Notes under the pieces: model-generated
Database searches by the model: none
What the model saw: only the letters and a program-made list of their open reading frames with translations
What the model was told of the DNA's origin: nothing
NCBI GenBank assembly: GCA_965248395.1
Contig: OZ252103.1
Coordinates: 310,001 to 374,000 of the forward strand
Reading direction: 5' to 3'
Origin: JAAXHH01 sp965248395
Lineage (GTDB): Bacteria; JAAXHH01
Length of the DNA: 64,000 bases
Program-made: the position numbers and the translations under genes
Shown: in pieces, positions 52,893 through 61,375 of the stretch
Numbering within the stretch: position 1 is the first letter of the stretch
Layout of the letters: each line of letters starts with the position of its first letter

Positions 52893-54044
52893 ATGGCCAT
52901 TCCGGAATCTGAAAAAGGACGCAACCTGTTGCTTCGGGGCGGGACTGTCGTGGATCCGTCCCAGGATCTGAACCGGGTATGCGATGTCTCCATTCGCGAC
53001 GGTTCGATTTCGGCTGTAGGCCACGATCTACCGGTGGAAGGCCACCGCGTCGTCGATCTAACCGGCCGATATGTCTTGCCCGGCCTGGTCGACCTGCACG
53101 CCCACATCTGCTGGGGTTTCACCGATATCGGCCTGGTGCCGGACGACGTCTGTCCATCCACCGGGGTAACGGCCATCGTGGACGCCGGAAGTTCAAGCTG
53201 GCCCAGTCTGGAGGCCTTCCGCCGTAACGTGGCCGCGCCGTCCAGGACCCGGGTGTTCGGTTTTTCCAATATTTCCAGCATAGGCATCCCGACGGCGGGC
53301 ACGCCCGAACTGGCCAGCCTCAGGTTCGTGGACGTGGACCGCTCCGTGGCTTCCGTCGCCGGGAACCGGGACCTGATGACCGGCATCAAGGTCCGCCAGG
53401 GACAGCACCTGGTCGGCGACAACGGCATTGAACCGACGCGCCTCGCGGTAAAGGCTGCTGAACAGATTGGCGTCCCCGTCATGGTCCACGTGGGGAATAC
53501 TCCCTGTCCCCTGAGCGGCATCATGGACCTTCTCCGACCCGGCGACATCATCACGCACGCCTATCACGGGCACCCCCACGGCATACTGGACGATCACCGG
53601 TCCATATGGGAGGACGTCATCGAGGGACGATCCCGGGGAATCCTGATGGACGTGGGGCACGGCGCCGGCAGCTTCAGGTTCGACGTGGCCAAATCGGCGT
53701 TCGAACAGGGGTTCTTTCCTGATACCATCAGCACGGACCTGTATACCGTGAACGTCAACGGACCGGTTTTCGACCTGCCGACCACCATGTCCAAGATGCT
53801 GAACCTGGGCATGCCTCTCGAAGACATCGTGCGCAGTACGACCTCCATACCGGCCGCTGCGTTCGGGAGAGCCGACCTGGGTACGCTGCATCCGGGCTCG
53901 GCCGCCGACGTGGCCGTATTCGAACTCGAGGAAGGTACCTTCGATTTCAGCGATTCGCACGGCGACCACCGGACATGGCCCCGGCGCCTGACCTGCGAAA
54001 TGACCCTGCTGAACGGGGAAGTCGTATTTGCCCGGCAACCATAA
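52893..54044 (+). CDS. Amidohydrolase/deacetylase-family metallohydrolase
   Basis: 383 residues. LLLRGGTVVDPSQDLN and LTGRYVLPGLVDLHAHICWG are the composite beta domain and first metal motif (HxH) of the amidohydrolase superfamily. GIKVRQGQHLVGDN may supply the metal-bridging Lys; VPVMVHVGNTP, ITHAYHGH and MDVGHGAG give further His ligands, and FFPDTISTDLY the catalytic Asp. The layout matches the EF_0837/AHA_3915 deacetylase group, whose substrates are N-acetylated or formylated small molecules. It follows the M48 gene by 25 nt. Confidence 0.85.
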   Translation: MAIPESEKGRNLLLRGGTVVDPSQDLNRVCDVSIRDGSISAVGHDLPVEGHRVVDLTGRYVLPGLVDLHAHICWGFTDIGLVPDDVCPSTGVTAIVDAGSSSWPSLEAFRRNVAAPSRTRVFGFSNISSIGIPTAGTPELASLRFVDVDRSVASVAGNRDLMTGIKVRQGQHLVGDNGIEPTRLAVKAAEQIGVPVMVHVGNTPCPLSGIMDLLRPGDIITHAYHGHPHGILDDHRSIWEDVIEGRSRGILMDVGHGAGSFRFDVAKSAFEQGFFPDTISTDLYTVNVNGPVFDLPTTMSKMLNLGMPLEDIVRSTTSIPAAAFGRADLGTLHPGSAADVAVFELEEGTFDFSDSHGDHRTWPRRLTCEMTLLNGEVVFARQP

Positions 54045-54057
54045 GGAACAACGCGCT

Positions 54058-54681
54058 ATGAAAGCCAGATACTTGGTGGGCGGGTGTCTTTCCTCGGTTG
54101 TTCTGCTCGTTATCGTCGCCGCCGCGGCCTACTATTTCATCAATCAAACGAGCGTGGACCTTGTCGAATCCTACACGAGCTCGACCCCACTCGAATTTAC
54201 CCTCACGGAGACGACCCAGGACGAAGCGCAAGAAGTTCTCGACCGGTTCGGGGATTTCGTGACCGCCCTGGAGAAGGGCGAAGAAACCGGGATCTTTTCT
54301 CTGTCGGGAGACGATATCAACGCGCTGTTGCAGTATGGAGACTGGTTTCGCGAGCTGCGCGGAATGGCGCACGTGACCATCCAGGAAGACCTGTTGCGGG
54401 CCGAGATCAGCGTACCGCTCGGCATGTTCAACGACCGATTCCAGGGCAGGTACCTGAACGGTACCAGCGAACTCGCCATCGAAATGAAGGACGACCGGCT
54501 GCGCGTCACCATCGACCGGCTGGAAGTCGGTGGCAGATCCCTTCCCGAAGAATTCATGAATGAAATCCGCAATAACAGCCTGGTCGACGCGCTGTACGAA
54601 GAGCCATCCCTGGAGAACTTTTTTTATCTCGTCAAGGCCGTGAAGATAGAAGACGGCCGGCTCGTCATCCAGCCCAAATAG
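54058..54681 (+). CDS. Single-pass membrane protein of unknown function
   Basis: 207 residues from ATG 54058, with AAGGA about 10 nt upstream. One N-terminal membrane helix (about 8-28, GGCLSSVVLLVIVAAAAYYF). The rest is predicted alpha/beta with an amphipathic central part (LSGDDINALLQYGDW, RAEISVPLGMFNDRFQGRYLNG) ending KIEDGRLVIQPK, consistent with a periplasmic lipid-binding-like domain. No named family is recognised. Start is 13 nt after the deacetylase stop, so it is probably in the M48-deacetylase unit. Confidence 0.7.
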   Translation: MKARYLVGGCLSSVVLLVIVAAAAYYFINQTSVDLVESYTSSTPLEFTLTETTQDEAQEVLDRFGDFVTALEKGEETGIFSLSGDDINALLQYGDWFRELRGMAHVTIQEDLLRAEISVPLGMFNDRFQGRYLNGTSELAIEMKDDRLRVTIDRLEVGGRSLPEEFMNEIRNNSLVDALYEEPSLENFFYLVKAVKIEDGRLVIQPK

Positions 54682-54713
54682 GAACCGGACCGTCGCGCCG
54701 TGGATACCCCTTC

Positions 54714-55559
54714 ATGCCCACCCTCCTGGCCATTGCCCTGCATGCTGAAGCGCGACCGGTGATCGAGCGATACCGGTTGAAGCAGGACGCTTCCTTTGCC
54801 CTGCCCGTTTTCCGGCGGGACGAAACCTGGTTGACCGTAACAGGCACGGGGCGCATGAAGTCCGCCATAGCGACCACCTTCCTGATCACAAAAACCGAAA
54901 ACCGGGAGAAGGCGGTCATCTTCAACCTCGGCATCGCGGGCCATACCCAGGAGGCCGGGGAGGGTCCGGTTACGGTGGGAGACCGTTTCCTCGTGCACAA
55001 GATCACGGAGCAGGGCACCGGACGGTCCTTCTATCCGGACCTGCTGGCCCGAACACCCCTTGCGGAATCCGCGGTCACCACCGTGGACGTTCCCCTGGAC
55101 CGGACGGATGCCGACGGCGTGGACCGGGGCCTGGTCGACATGGAAGCGGCCGGATTCTACCAGGCGGCAGCCACTTTTCTGCCTCCCCACCGGATCGGCT
55201 GTGTCAAGGTCGTGTCCGACCATCTCGATGTACGGCGATTCGACAAGAACGAGGTAGGAGTGCTGATCGCAAGGAGCCTGGATGAAATCGAAGAGACGAT
55301 CACGGCCTACAGGAACATATCCGACGGCGGCACGGACGCGTTGACCGATACGGATGCCCAGGTCGTCGAACGAATACGCAGCCGGCTGCGACTGACGGCC
55401 AGCCGCCAGCGGATGCTGGTCGACCTGGTGCGGACCTACAAGCTCCATACCGGGTCGGAAGTGCCTGATCTTTCGGGATTTACACGGGTTACGGTGAAAA
55501 CCAAACAAGAAGGCGACGCCCACTTTGAACGACTCCGTAGCATCCTCTCGGTGGAGTAA
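54714..55559 (+). CDS. MTA/SAH nucleosidase-like phosphorylase
   Basis: 281 residues. Purine-nucleoside phosphorylase fold: LLAIALHAEARPVIERY, VIFNLGIAGH, the substrate-binding Glu in VDMEAAGFYQAA, and the catalytic Asp in VKVVSDHLD. The C-terminal 70 residues (VVERIRSRLRLTASRQRML...) are an extra helical tail. Such proteins cleave methylthioadenosine, S-adenosylhomocysteine or 5'-deoxyadenosine. It overlaps the SplB-like gene by 35 nt; because radical SAM enzymes can release 5'-deoxyadenosine, removal of that product is a plausible role, inferred from context. Confidence 0.8.
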   Translation: MPTLLAIALHAEARPVIERYRLKQDASFALPVFRRDETWLTVTGTGRMKSAIATTFLITKTENREKAVIFNLGIAGHTQEAGEGPVTVGDRFLVHKITEQGTGRSFYPDLLARTPLAESAVTTVDVPLDRTDADGVDRGLVDMEAAGFYQAAATFLPPHRIGCVKVVSDHLDVRRFDKNEVGVLIARSLDEIEETITAYRNISDGGTDALTDTDAQVVERIRSRLRLTASRQRMLVDLVRTYKLHTGSEVPDLSGFTRVTVKTKQEGDAHFERLRSILSVE

Positions 55560-56556
55560 CTTCTCCCACCTGTATATCGAGCGCACCGCTTTCGACTATC
55601 CTTTCGCGCGGCGCGTGCGGGATCGCTTTTCGAAAGCCCAGGTAGTGGAGATCGATGACTACAAGGCGGTCTTTGCCCGACCGAGACAGCGTTTCCCGGC
55701 GCAGAAGGAAAGCATGAAACTGATCCTGGCCGTGAAGAAGGACCGGTTCATGTACGAAGGATCGGGACACAGCCAGGATTTCAATCTCGAGAATTTCTAC
55801 TATAACACACTCATGTTCAACTGCGTGTACAACTGTGACTACTGTTACCTGCAGGGCATGTACCCGTCGGCGAATATCGTGGCCTTCGTCAACTTGGAAG
55901 ACTATTTTGCGGCGACGCGCCTGGGCATACGGAACAGGTCGAACCCGTCGCAGCCGCTATACCTCTGCATTTCGTACGATACCGACCTGCTTGCTTTCGA
56001 ATCGATCGCGCCTTACTGCCGGGCGTGGATAGAATTTGCCCACGAGCAGCCGGATCTGCTCATTGAAATTCGAACCAAGAGCGCTGCGTACCGGGCCATC
56101 CGGGAACTGCCCCCCACGGACCGGGTCATCCTGGCCTGGACGCTCTCCCCGCAACCTGTCGCCTCGCGCTTCGAGCACGGCGCGCCGCCGCTCCGGCGGA
56201 GGCTGGACGCCGTCCAGGCGGCCATAGACGACGGTTGGCCCGTCCGTCTCTGTTTCGACCCGGTCCTGGCCGTACCGTCGTGGAAGTCGGTCTACGGAGA
56301 ACTGATCGCAGAGACTTTTAAACAGATCGATCCAGCCGCCGTTCGGGACGTGACCGTGGGCGTTTTCCGCATGACGAAGGGCTATTTCCAGCGTATGAAG
56401 CGGCAGCGGCAGGATACGCCGCTTCTGTACGACACGTATGCCCAGGAAGGGACGACCGTGACTTACCCGGTCGAAAGGCGGGAGGAGATAACCTCCTTCA
56501 TGCGCCAGCGCCTGGGTGAACATTTCAATGAGGAGCAGATCGCCGCATGGACGTAG
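55525..56556 (+). CDS. Spore-photoproduct-lyase-like radical SAM protein (SplB family)
   Basis: 343 residues from TTG 55525, which keeps the family N-terminus (LYIERTAFDYPFARRVRDRF, EIDDYKAVFAR). The [4Fe-4S] motif is Cys100-x3-Cys104-x2-Cys107 (NCVYNCDYCYLQG). Cys148 (YLCISYDTD) lies where the H-donor Cys of SPL is expected. MTKGYF and the C-terminal EEITSFMRQRLGEHF agree with the family. SPL repairs 5-thyminyl-5,6-dihydrothymine in spore DNA, yet no sporulation genes are visible here. Substrate in a non-sporulating host is open. Confidence 0.88.
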   Translation: MNDSVASSRWSNFSHLYIERTAFDYPFARRVRDRFSKAQVVEIDDYKAVFARPRQRFPAQKESMKLILAVKKDRFMYEGSGHSQDFNLENFYYNTLMFNCVYNCDYCYLQGMYPSANIVAFVNLEDYFAATRLGIRNRSNPSQPLYLCISYDTDLLAFESIAPYCRAWIEFAHEQPDLLIEIRTKSAAYRAIRELPPTDRVILAWTLSPQPVASRFEHGAPPLRRRLDAVQAAIDDGWPVRLCFDPVLAVPSWKSVYGELIAETFKQIDPAAVRDVTVGVFRMTKGYFQRMKRQRQDTPLLYDTYAQEGTTVTYPVERREEITSFMRQRLGEHFNEEQIAAWT

Positions 56557-57266
56557 CACTGGTCACCGGCGCATCTTCCGGAATCGGCCTCGCCATCTCC
56601 AGGCGCCTGGTCGAAATGGGATATACCGTCTACGGCTATGCACGGGACCACGGGAAGTCCTCGTACCGCCACGCCCGGTTCCATCCCGTCGACTGCGACG
56701 TCACCGATACCCGAGTTCTGGTGGAACGGACCGAGGCGCTGGTCCAGGAGACCGGAGGCCTGAAGGTCCTGGTCAACAACGCCGGCATCGGGTTCTTCGG
56801 CCCCCACGCAACCATGGCGCCCGACCGGATAGAACGTATGGTGCGGACCAACCTGATCGCGCCTATGATCCTGACCCGGACGACGCTGCGGCACTTGGAG
56901 AAATCGAAGGGTTTTGTTGTCAATATCGCTTCCACCTCAGCGCTGGACCCGGGGCCCTTCGGCGCCGCCTACGGCGCGACGAAGGCCGGCCTCCACCAGT
57001 TCGGTCAGGCGCTATTCAGCGAGGTGAGAAAGAGTGGCGTCCGGGTGGTGACCCTGTACCCGGACATGACGCGAACGCCCTTTTACGACGAGGTGGACTT
57101 TGAACCCGGAGAAGAGTCCGACACCCATATCACGCCGGAATGCGTGGCCGACGCCGTCGCCCAGGCCGTGGACCAGCGGGAAGGGACGGTGATCACGCAG
57201 ATCGTCATGAAACCGCAGCGAACGAAAGTCGTCCACAAAGGGCCGCCGCGAGGATCGAAAGGTTAA
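56547..57266 (+). CDS. Short-chain dehydrogenase/reductase
   Basis: 239 residues. NAD(P)-binding TGASSGIGLAISRRL, LVNNAGIGFFGP, catalytic Ser in NIASTSAL, Tyr and Lys in YGATKAG (YxxxK) and the Pro-containing YPDMTRTPF. The classical SDR fold is complete. It overlaps the SplB-like gene by 10 nt, the third gene of the nucleosidase-SplB-SDR cassette. The substrate is unknown. Confidence 0.93.
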   Translation: MDVALVTGASSGIGLAISRRLVEMGYTVYGYARDHGKSSYRHARFHPVDCDVTDTRVLVERTEALVQETGGLKVLVNNAGIGFFGPHATMAPDRIERMVRTNLIAPMILTRTTLRHLEKSKGFVVNIASTSALDPGPFGAAYGATKAGLHQFGQALFSEVRKSGVRVVTLYPDMTRTPFYDEVDFEPGEESDTHITPECVADAVAQAVDQREGTVITQIVMKPQRTKVVHKGPPRGSKG

Positions 57267-57402
57267 TAGCCCTTCCAACGGGACATCGAATGGGTGATAC
57301 GCGGAACTGCGCAACAGCAACGCCGCGAAGGCGATCATTCGGCCAGTCTTGCGGCGATGCTTGAAATCGAACTGATACCAAAAACACATGAAAGGAACCC
57401 CG

Positions 57403-58218
57403 ATGCCCTATATCTCCTCCCTCCACGTCTATCCCATCAAGTCCTGTGCGGGTCACGAACTGACACGGGCGGAACTGGACGCCCGCGGGATACGCCATGA
57501 CCGGTCGTGGATAGTCGCTGACGCCACGGGCAAAATGCTAACCCAGCGCGACACCCCCGCGATGGCGCTCGTACAACCTGCCCTGGAAGAAGGGGGACTC
57601 TCCCTTTCGGCGCCGGAGATGGAGGACCTGTCGGTCGCGCGCAAGGAGGAAGGCGACGTACGGGACGTGGAAGTATGGGGCGACCCGTGCGACGGGGTCG
57701 ACCAGGGCGACGACGCGGCGGACTGGTTCAGCACATACCTGGGTACTTCCTGCCGCCTGCTATATTTCAAGCCCGGCTTCGTGCGGCCCGTGGACTCGGA
57801 CTACGCGCCTCGTCCCAGCGACCAGGTGGGGTTTGCCGATGGTTTTCCACTGCTGATGATCTCGGATGCCTCCCTGGCGGACCTGAACGCGCGGCTTGCG
57901 GACCCCATCCGTATGAACCGCTTCAGGCCCAATATCGTCGTGGCCGACTGTCCGCCATACGCGGAAGACAAGTGGAAGCGGATTCGAGCGGGGAAACTGG
58001 AACTCGACGTGGTGAAGCCCTGCGGACGGTGCAGCACGACCCTGGTCGAACAGGAAAGCGGGAAGTCGGGCAAGGAACCGCTCAGGACGCTGTCTACCTA
58101 CCGCAAACTCGGCGGACCGAGTCCGGTTTTCGGGCAGAACGTCGTGCACCGGTCCCCGGGCGTGCTGGAAGCGGGCATGGTCGTGAACATACTCGACCCG
58201 CGAGGGAAAACCACATGA
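57403..58218 (+). CDS. MOSC-domain protein (YcbX/mARC-like)
   Basis: 271 residues from ATG 57403, with AAAGGAA upstream; ATG 57388 is less well placed. An N-terminal MOSC_N barrel (ISSLHVYPIKSCAG, GIRHDRSWIV) and C-terminal MOSC domain with RPNIVV, and the Moco-ligand Cys in VVKPCGRCSTTLV. The ferredoxin tail of YcbX is absent, so an external reductase is needed. Members reduce N-hydroxylated compounds. The stop overlaps the next start as ATGA. Confidence 0.9.
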   Translation: MPYISSLHVYPIKSCAGHELTRAELDARGIRHDRSWIVADATGKMLTQRDTPAMALVQPALEEGGLSLSAPEMEDLSVARKEEGDVRDVEVWGDPCDGVDQGDDAADWFSTYLGTSCRLLYFKPGFVRPVDSDYAPRPSDQVGFADGFPLLMISDASLADLNARLADPIRMNRFRPNIVVADCPPYAEDKWKRIRAGKLELDVVKPCGRCSTTLVEQESGKSGKEPLRTLSTYRKLGGPSPVFGQNVVHRSPGVLEAGMVVNILDPRGKTT

Positions 58219-59660
58219 GTCAGCGCGCCATCACGATGCCGGCCGGCCGGTGCGACCTGGGTTTTGCACGGATCGACATCACTCCCCCCGCGGGCATCTA
58301 TCACCGCAGTTGGGGTGCGGCGAAGCATGATGCCTCCACCGGGGTACACAGGCCGCTGCACGCCTCCGTCCTGGTATTCCTGGACCCCGGTTCGAAGGCG
58401 GAACACGTCCTAGTCTCCCTCGAACTGGGCTGGCTGCAGCCGGGCGATTTGCAACGGCTGACAGACACGCTCTCGTCCGGAACCGGTCTGCCCGCCGAAC
58501 GCGTCGTCATTACCTTCTCCCACACCCACGCCGCCGGCAACTTCGATCCGGACCGAACACACCATGAGGGCGGCTCGTTGATTCCAGGATACCTCGACGA
58601 TCTAGCCCTCCGGCTCGTTGGGCTCGCTGAAGGTGCCCGGGCCGCGGTGCAGCCGGTCGAACTGGCCTTCGGATACGGACGGTGCGACCTGGCGTATAAC
58701 CGCGATTACTGGGATGAAGAAAACCAACTGTTTGCCTGTGGCACCAACCCGGAACGATCAGGCGACGACACGGTCGTGGTGACGCGCGTCAACGATCGAG
58801 AAGGCCGGCTCGTCGTAACACTCGTCAACTACAGCTGCCACCCCACGACCCTGGCCTGGGACAATACACTCATCAGTCCCGACTACCCCGGGGCCATGGG
58901 GGAGGTCGTTGAAAGGGAAACGGGCGCACCGTGCGTGTTCCTGCTGGGCGCAAGCGGTGATCTCGGTCCCCGGTACGGGTTCGTGGGCGAGACGGAGGCG
59001 GCGGACCGGAACGGCCGGCAACTGGGATACGCCGCGCTTTCGGCCATGGAGGCACTCCTGCCCGACAGTATGGAGATGCGCTACGACGGACCGGTGATAT
59101 CGGGTGCCACCGTGGGTATCTGGCGCCATACTCCCATGGAATCGGAGCGACTGCAGCGGCTCGAAGCCTTCGACACCGCCGAAATGACCCTGGACCTGCC
59201 CCTTGTGGATCTGCCCACGCAGGCGGAACTGGATCGGCAACTCGCCGAATGGCAGTCCCGGGAAGAAATAGCCATCCGAGAAGGAAGAAACCAGGAAGCC
59301 GCCGACTGCCGGGCCCGCGTCGAGCGCGTCAAGCGGGCTATGCGTCGTATAGAGGGTCTCCCGCAGGGTGGAACGACCGCAGCTTGCGGCGTCACGCTCT
59401 GGCGTATCGGCGAAGGCGTCCTCGTAATGGTCAGCGGCGAACCCTACAACGTGCTTCAACGCGAACTTAGGGACCGCTTCCCCGGCACCGCGATCGTCGT
59501 GGTCGTGTTGTGCAACCGGGGAACGGGAGGATACCTCCTGCCCCGGGACGAATATGGCAAGGGCCTTTACCAGGAAGAGGCCGCTGTGATAGGTCCAGGC
59601 GGGCTGGAAGAGTTGACCGAGACCATATTCCGGCAGATGAAGTCGTGGGACCTGAAGTAA
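58215..59660 (+). CDS. Neutral ceramidase-like hydrolase
   Basis: 481 residues from ATG 58215, overlapping the MOSC gene by 4 nt. RIDITPPAGIYHRSWG at the start, FSHTHAAGNFDPD, LVNYSCHPTTLAWDN with a zinc-ligand His, and LLGASGDLGPRYG are shared with the alkaline/neutral ceramidase N-terminal family common in planctomycetes and relatives. No signal peptide is visible, unlike secreted ceramidases. Substrate (ceramide or other amide) unproven. The stop codon lies inside a 13-bp duplication. Confidence 0.8.
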   Translation: MSQRAITMPAGRCDLGFARIDITPPAGIYHRSWGAAKHDASTGVHRPLHASVLVFLDPGSKAEHVLVSLELGWLQPGDLQRLTDTLSSGTGLPAERVVITFSHTHAAGNFDPDRTHHEGGSLIPGYLDDLALRLVGLAEGARAAVQPVELAFGYGRCDLAYNRDYWDEENQLFACGTNPERSGDDTVVVTRVNDREGRLVVTLVNYSCHPTTLAWDNTLISPDYPGAMGEVVERETGAPCVFLLGASGDLGPRYGFVGETEAADRNGRQLGYAALSAMEALLPDSMEMRYDGPVISGATVGIWRHTPMESERLQRLEAFDTAEMTLDLPLVDLPTQAELDRQLAEWQSREEIAIREGRNQEAADCRARVERVKRAMRRIEGLPQGGTTAACGVTLWRIGEGVLVMVSGEPYNVLQRELRDRFPGTAIVVVVLCNRGTGGYLLPRDEYGKGLYQEEAAVIGPGGLEELTETIFRQMKSWDLK

Positions 59661-59679
59661 ACCAGGGAAGTAAACCAGG
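59654..59679 (+). repeat. 13-bp perfect tandem duplication across the ceramidase-like stop
   Basis: GAAGTAAACCAGG at 59654-59666 and again at 59667-59679. The first copy contains the TAA stop (59658-59660) and the second repeats it out of use. Confidence 0.9.
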
Positions 59680-59714
59680 GTGGAACGTGGCGTAAATAGA
59701 ACAGGAGCGGCAAC

Positions 59715-60812
59715 ATGTCAGCAGGCGACATACGCATCGGGCTCATCGGTCTCGGTACGGTTTGTGAAATGGTGCATTATCCCGGATTCTCCCGCATACC
59801 CGGCGTGGAGATCGCCGGTATCTGCGAGGTGGACGAGGGTCTATTGACCCGCAGGCAGGCGCAGTGGAACATCGCGGCGGGCTTCACGGACGTGGACCGG
59901 TTCCTCGCCAACGTCAAACCGGACGCCGTGACCGTGGCCGTGCCGAACGTGTACCACCATGGAATCGTGCTGAAAGCCATTGCATCGGGCTGCCACGTGC
60001 TGTGCGAAAAACCGATCGGCATGACCGTGGCGGAGACCGTCGACATGTACGAGACCGCGCGCAACGCCGGCGTACGACACATGACCGCCTTTACCTACCG
60101 GTTCGTTCCGAGTATGCGCTACCTGAAGCACCTGGTAGATGAAGGTCATCTCGGCGAAATCCGCCACGCGCGCTTCCAGCGACTGCAGGACTGGGGCGAG
60201 CATTCCGTGGGCTGGCGCCAGTACAAGCGTATGGCGGCTACGGGTGAACTGGGGGACATGGGCATTCACCGCATCGACTTCGCCGAAAACCTGCTCGGAC
60301 CGATCAAGTCGGTATGCGCGTCGTTGAAACAGGTGGTGCCGCGGGATCGTACGGAGGACGGCAGGCCCTGCGAACCGCAGGACGTGGAAGACTGGGTCGC
60401 GTGGATCGCAGAGTTCGAATCGGGAGCCACGGGTGTTTTCGAAATGGGGAAACTGACCAAGGGCCACGGACCCGCCGGTGACCACGACATCTGCGAGTTG
60501 AACGGGAGCAACGGGTCCGCAGCCTACCAGCTCCACACTCCCTACGCCGTATTGACGGGTCCACGCCGGGGAAAATACCGGCGGCGCAACGTACCTAGTC
60601 CGTTTCTCACCCTGCCCGGGTCGCCCCGTGACCCGAAAGAGGGCGATCCGGTCCAGACCTTTCGCTACGACCAGGCCTGGGAGTTCATCAGCGCCATCCG
60701 CGAGGGACGGGACTGCGTCCCCACCTTCTACCACGGCATGCGCGCCCAGGTCGTGGCCGAGGCCATCCTCGAAGCGGCGGCGTCCCGGCGGTGGGTGGAC
60801 CTCCCGGCCTGA
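59715..60812 (+). CDS. Gfo/Idh/MocA-family oxidoreductase
   Basis: 365 residues, AGGAG 7 nt before ATG. N-terminal Rossmann fold (RIGLIGLGTVCEMVHYPG), AVPNVYHHGIVLKA, CEKPIGMTVAETVDM, and the C-terminal substrate domain with GDMGIHRIDFAENLLG carrying the catalytic His/Asp pair. NAD(P)-dependent sugar or inositol oxidoreductases; substrate not predictable. 54 nt after the ceramidase-like gene. Confidence 0.94.
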   Translation: MSAGDIRIGLIGLGTVCEMVHYPGFSRIPGVEIAGICEVDEGLLTRRQAQWNIAAGFTDVDRFLANVKPDAVTVAVPNVYHHGIVLKAIASGCHVLCEKPIGMTVAETVDMYETARNAGVRHMTAFTYRFVPSMRYLKHLVDEGHLGEIRHARFQRLQDWGEHSVGWRQYKRMAATGELGDMGIHRIDFAENLLGPIKSVCASLKQVVPRDRTEDGRPCEPQDVEDWVAWIAEFESGATGVFEMGKLTKGHGPAGDHDICELNGSNGSAAYQLHTPYAVLTGPRRGKYRRRNVPSPFLTLPGSPRDPKEGDPVQTFRYDQAWEFISAIREGRDCVPTFYHGMRAQVVAEAILEAAASRRWVDLPA

Positions 60813-61375
60813 TTACGCAACCTCGACTTTCCGCCAAAACGCTTGACATCGCGTGCTATCGGGTTTATATTTAAAGCACAATTGGTCTCACGTCATTTTG
60901 ATATCGTCAGGAGTCCGCCAATAATTCGTCGTTATAGATTTGTACTGGTTGGTTTAACAAATTGATCGGTTCGCTTCCCCGTATTTCTGGAGCGGGACAC
61001 GGCGTGAAATGCAAATCTGACCGCGATAGGTGGAGAAGTGACCGCGACGCCCAGGCCGGACATTCCGGTCTCTTAAGTCGTCGGTGCACTGGAATCCTGG
61101 CGATTTCGTTTTTTAAGCGCCTTTCACGATCTCCTTTACATATCGCGTTCACCGGATCTGAGTCGGGCAAAGTGCCTAACGACTACCGGAAAACAAAGAA
61201 CGGCAAAGGGGTCCGTACCAATACGACAACGCGAGCTGGAAGGTGTGTCAGGCACGTAGAACGGATCGGAGAACAAACACAACGCGAGTGACGAAAGGGC
61301 CCATTAAAACAGGATATTCCGCTGACTTGCCGGAGATGAAATGACCTTATGGAATGGAATCAGAGGAGAAAAATC
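60813..61375. other. Long leader region before the PorV-like gene
   Basis: About 560 nt with a strong promoter near its left end (60843-60871) and the GTG of the PorV-like gene at the right. The stretch contains a plus-strand 109-codon frame at 60962-61291, rich in Arg, Ser and Lys, without a ribosome site or recognisable family; it is not called. The DNA is rather AT-rich near 60850-60960. It may be a structured 5' leader or hold a small RNA. Confidence 0.4.
60843..60871 (+). promoter_or_regulatory. Near-consensus sigma70 promoter
   Basis: TTGACA (60843-60848), 17-nt spacer, TATATT (60866-60871). It is the best promoter match in the window. The next called gene begins about 500 nt downstream. 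Confidence 0.7.

Noticed and set aside
60962..61291. 109-codon plus-strand frame in the long leader
   Set aside because: Composition rich in R, S and T, no ribosome site, no family; probably chance.
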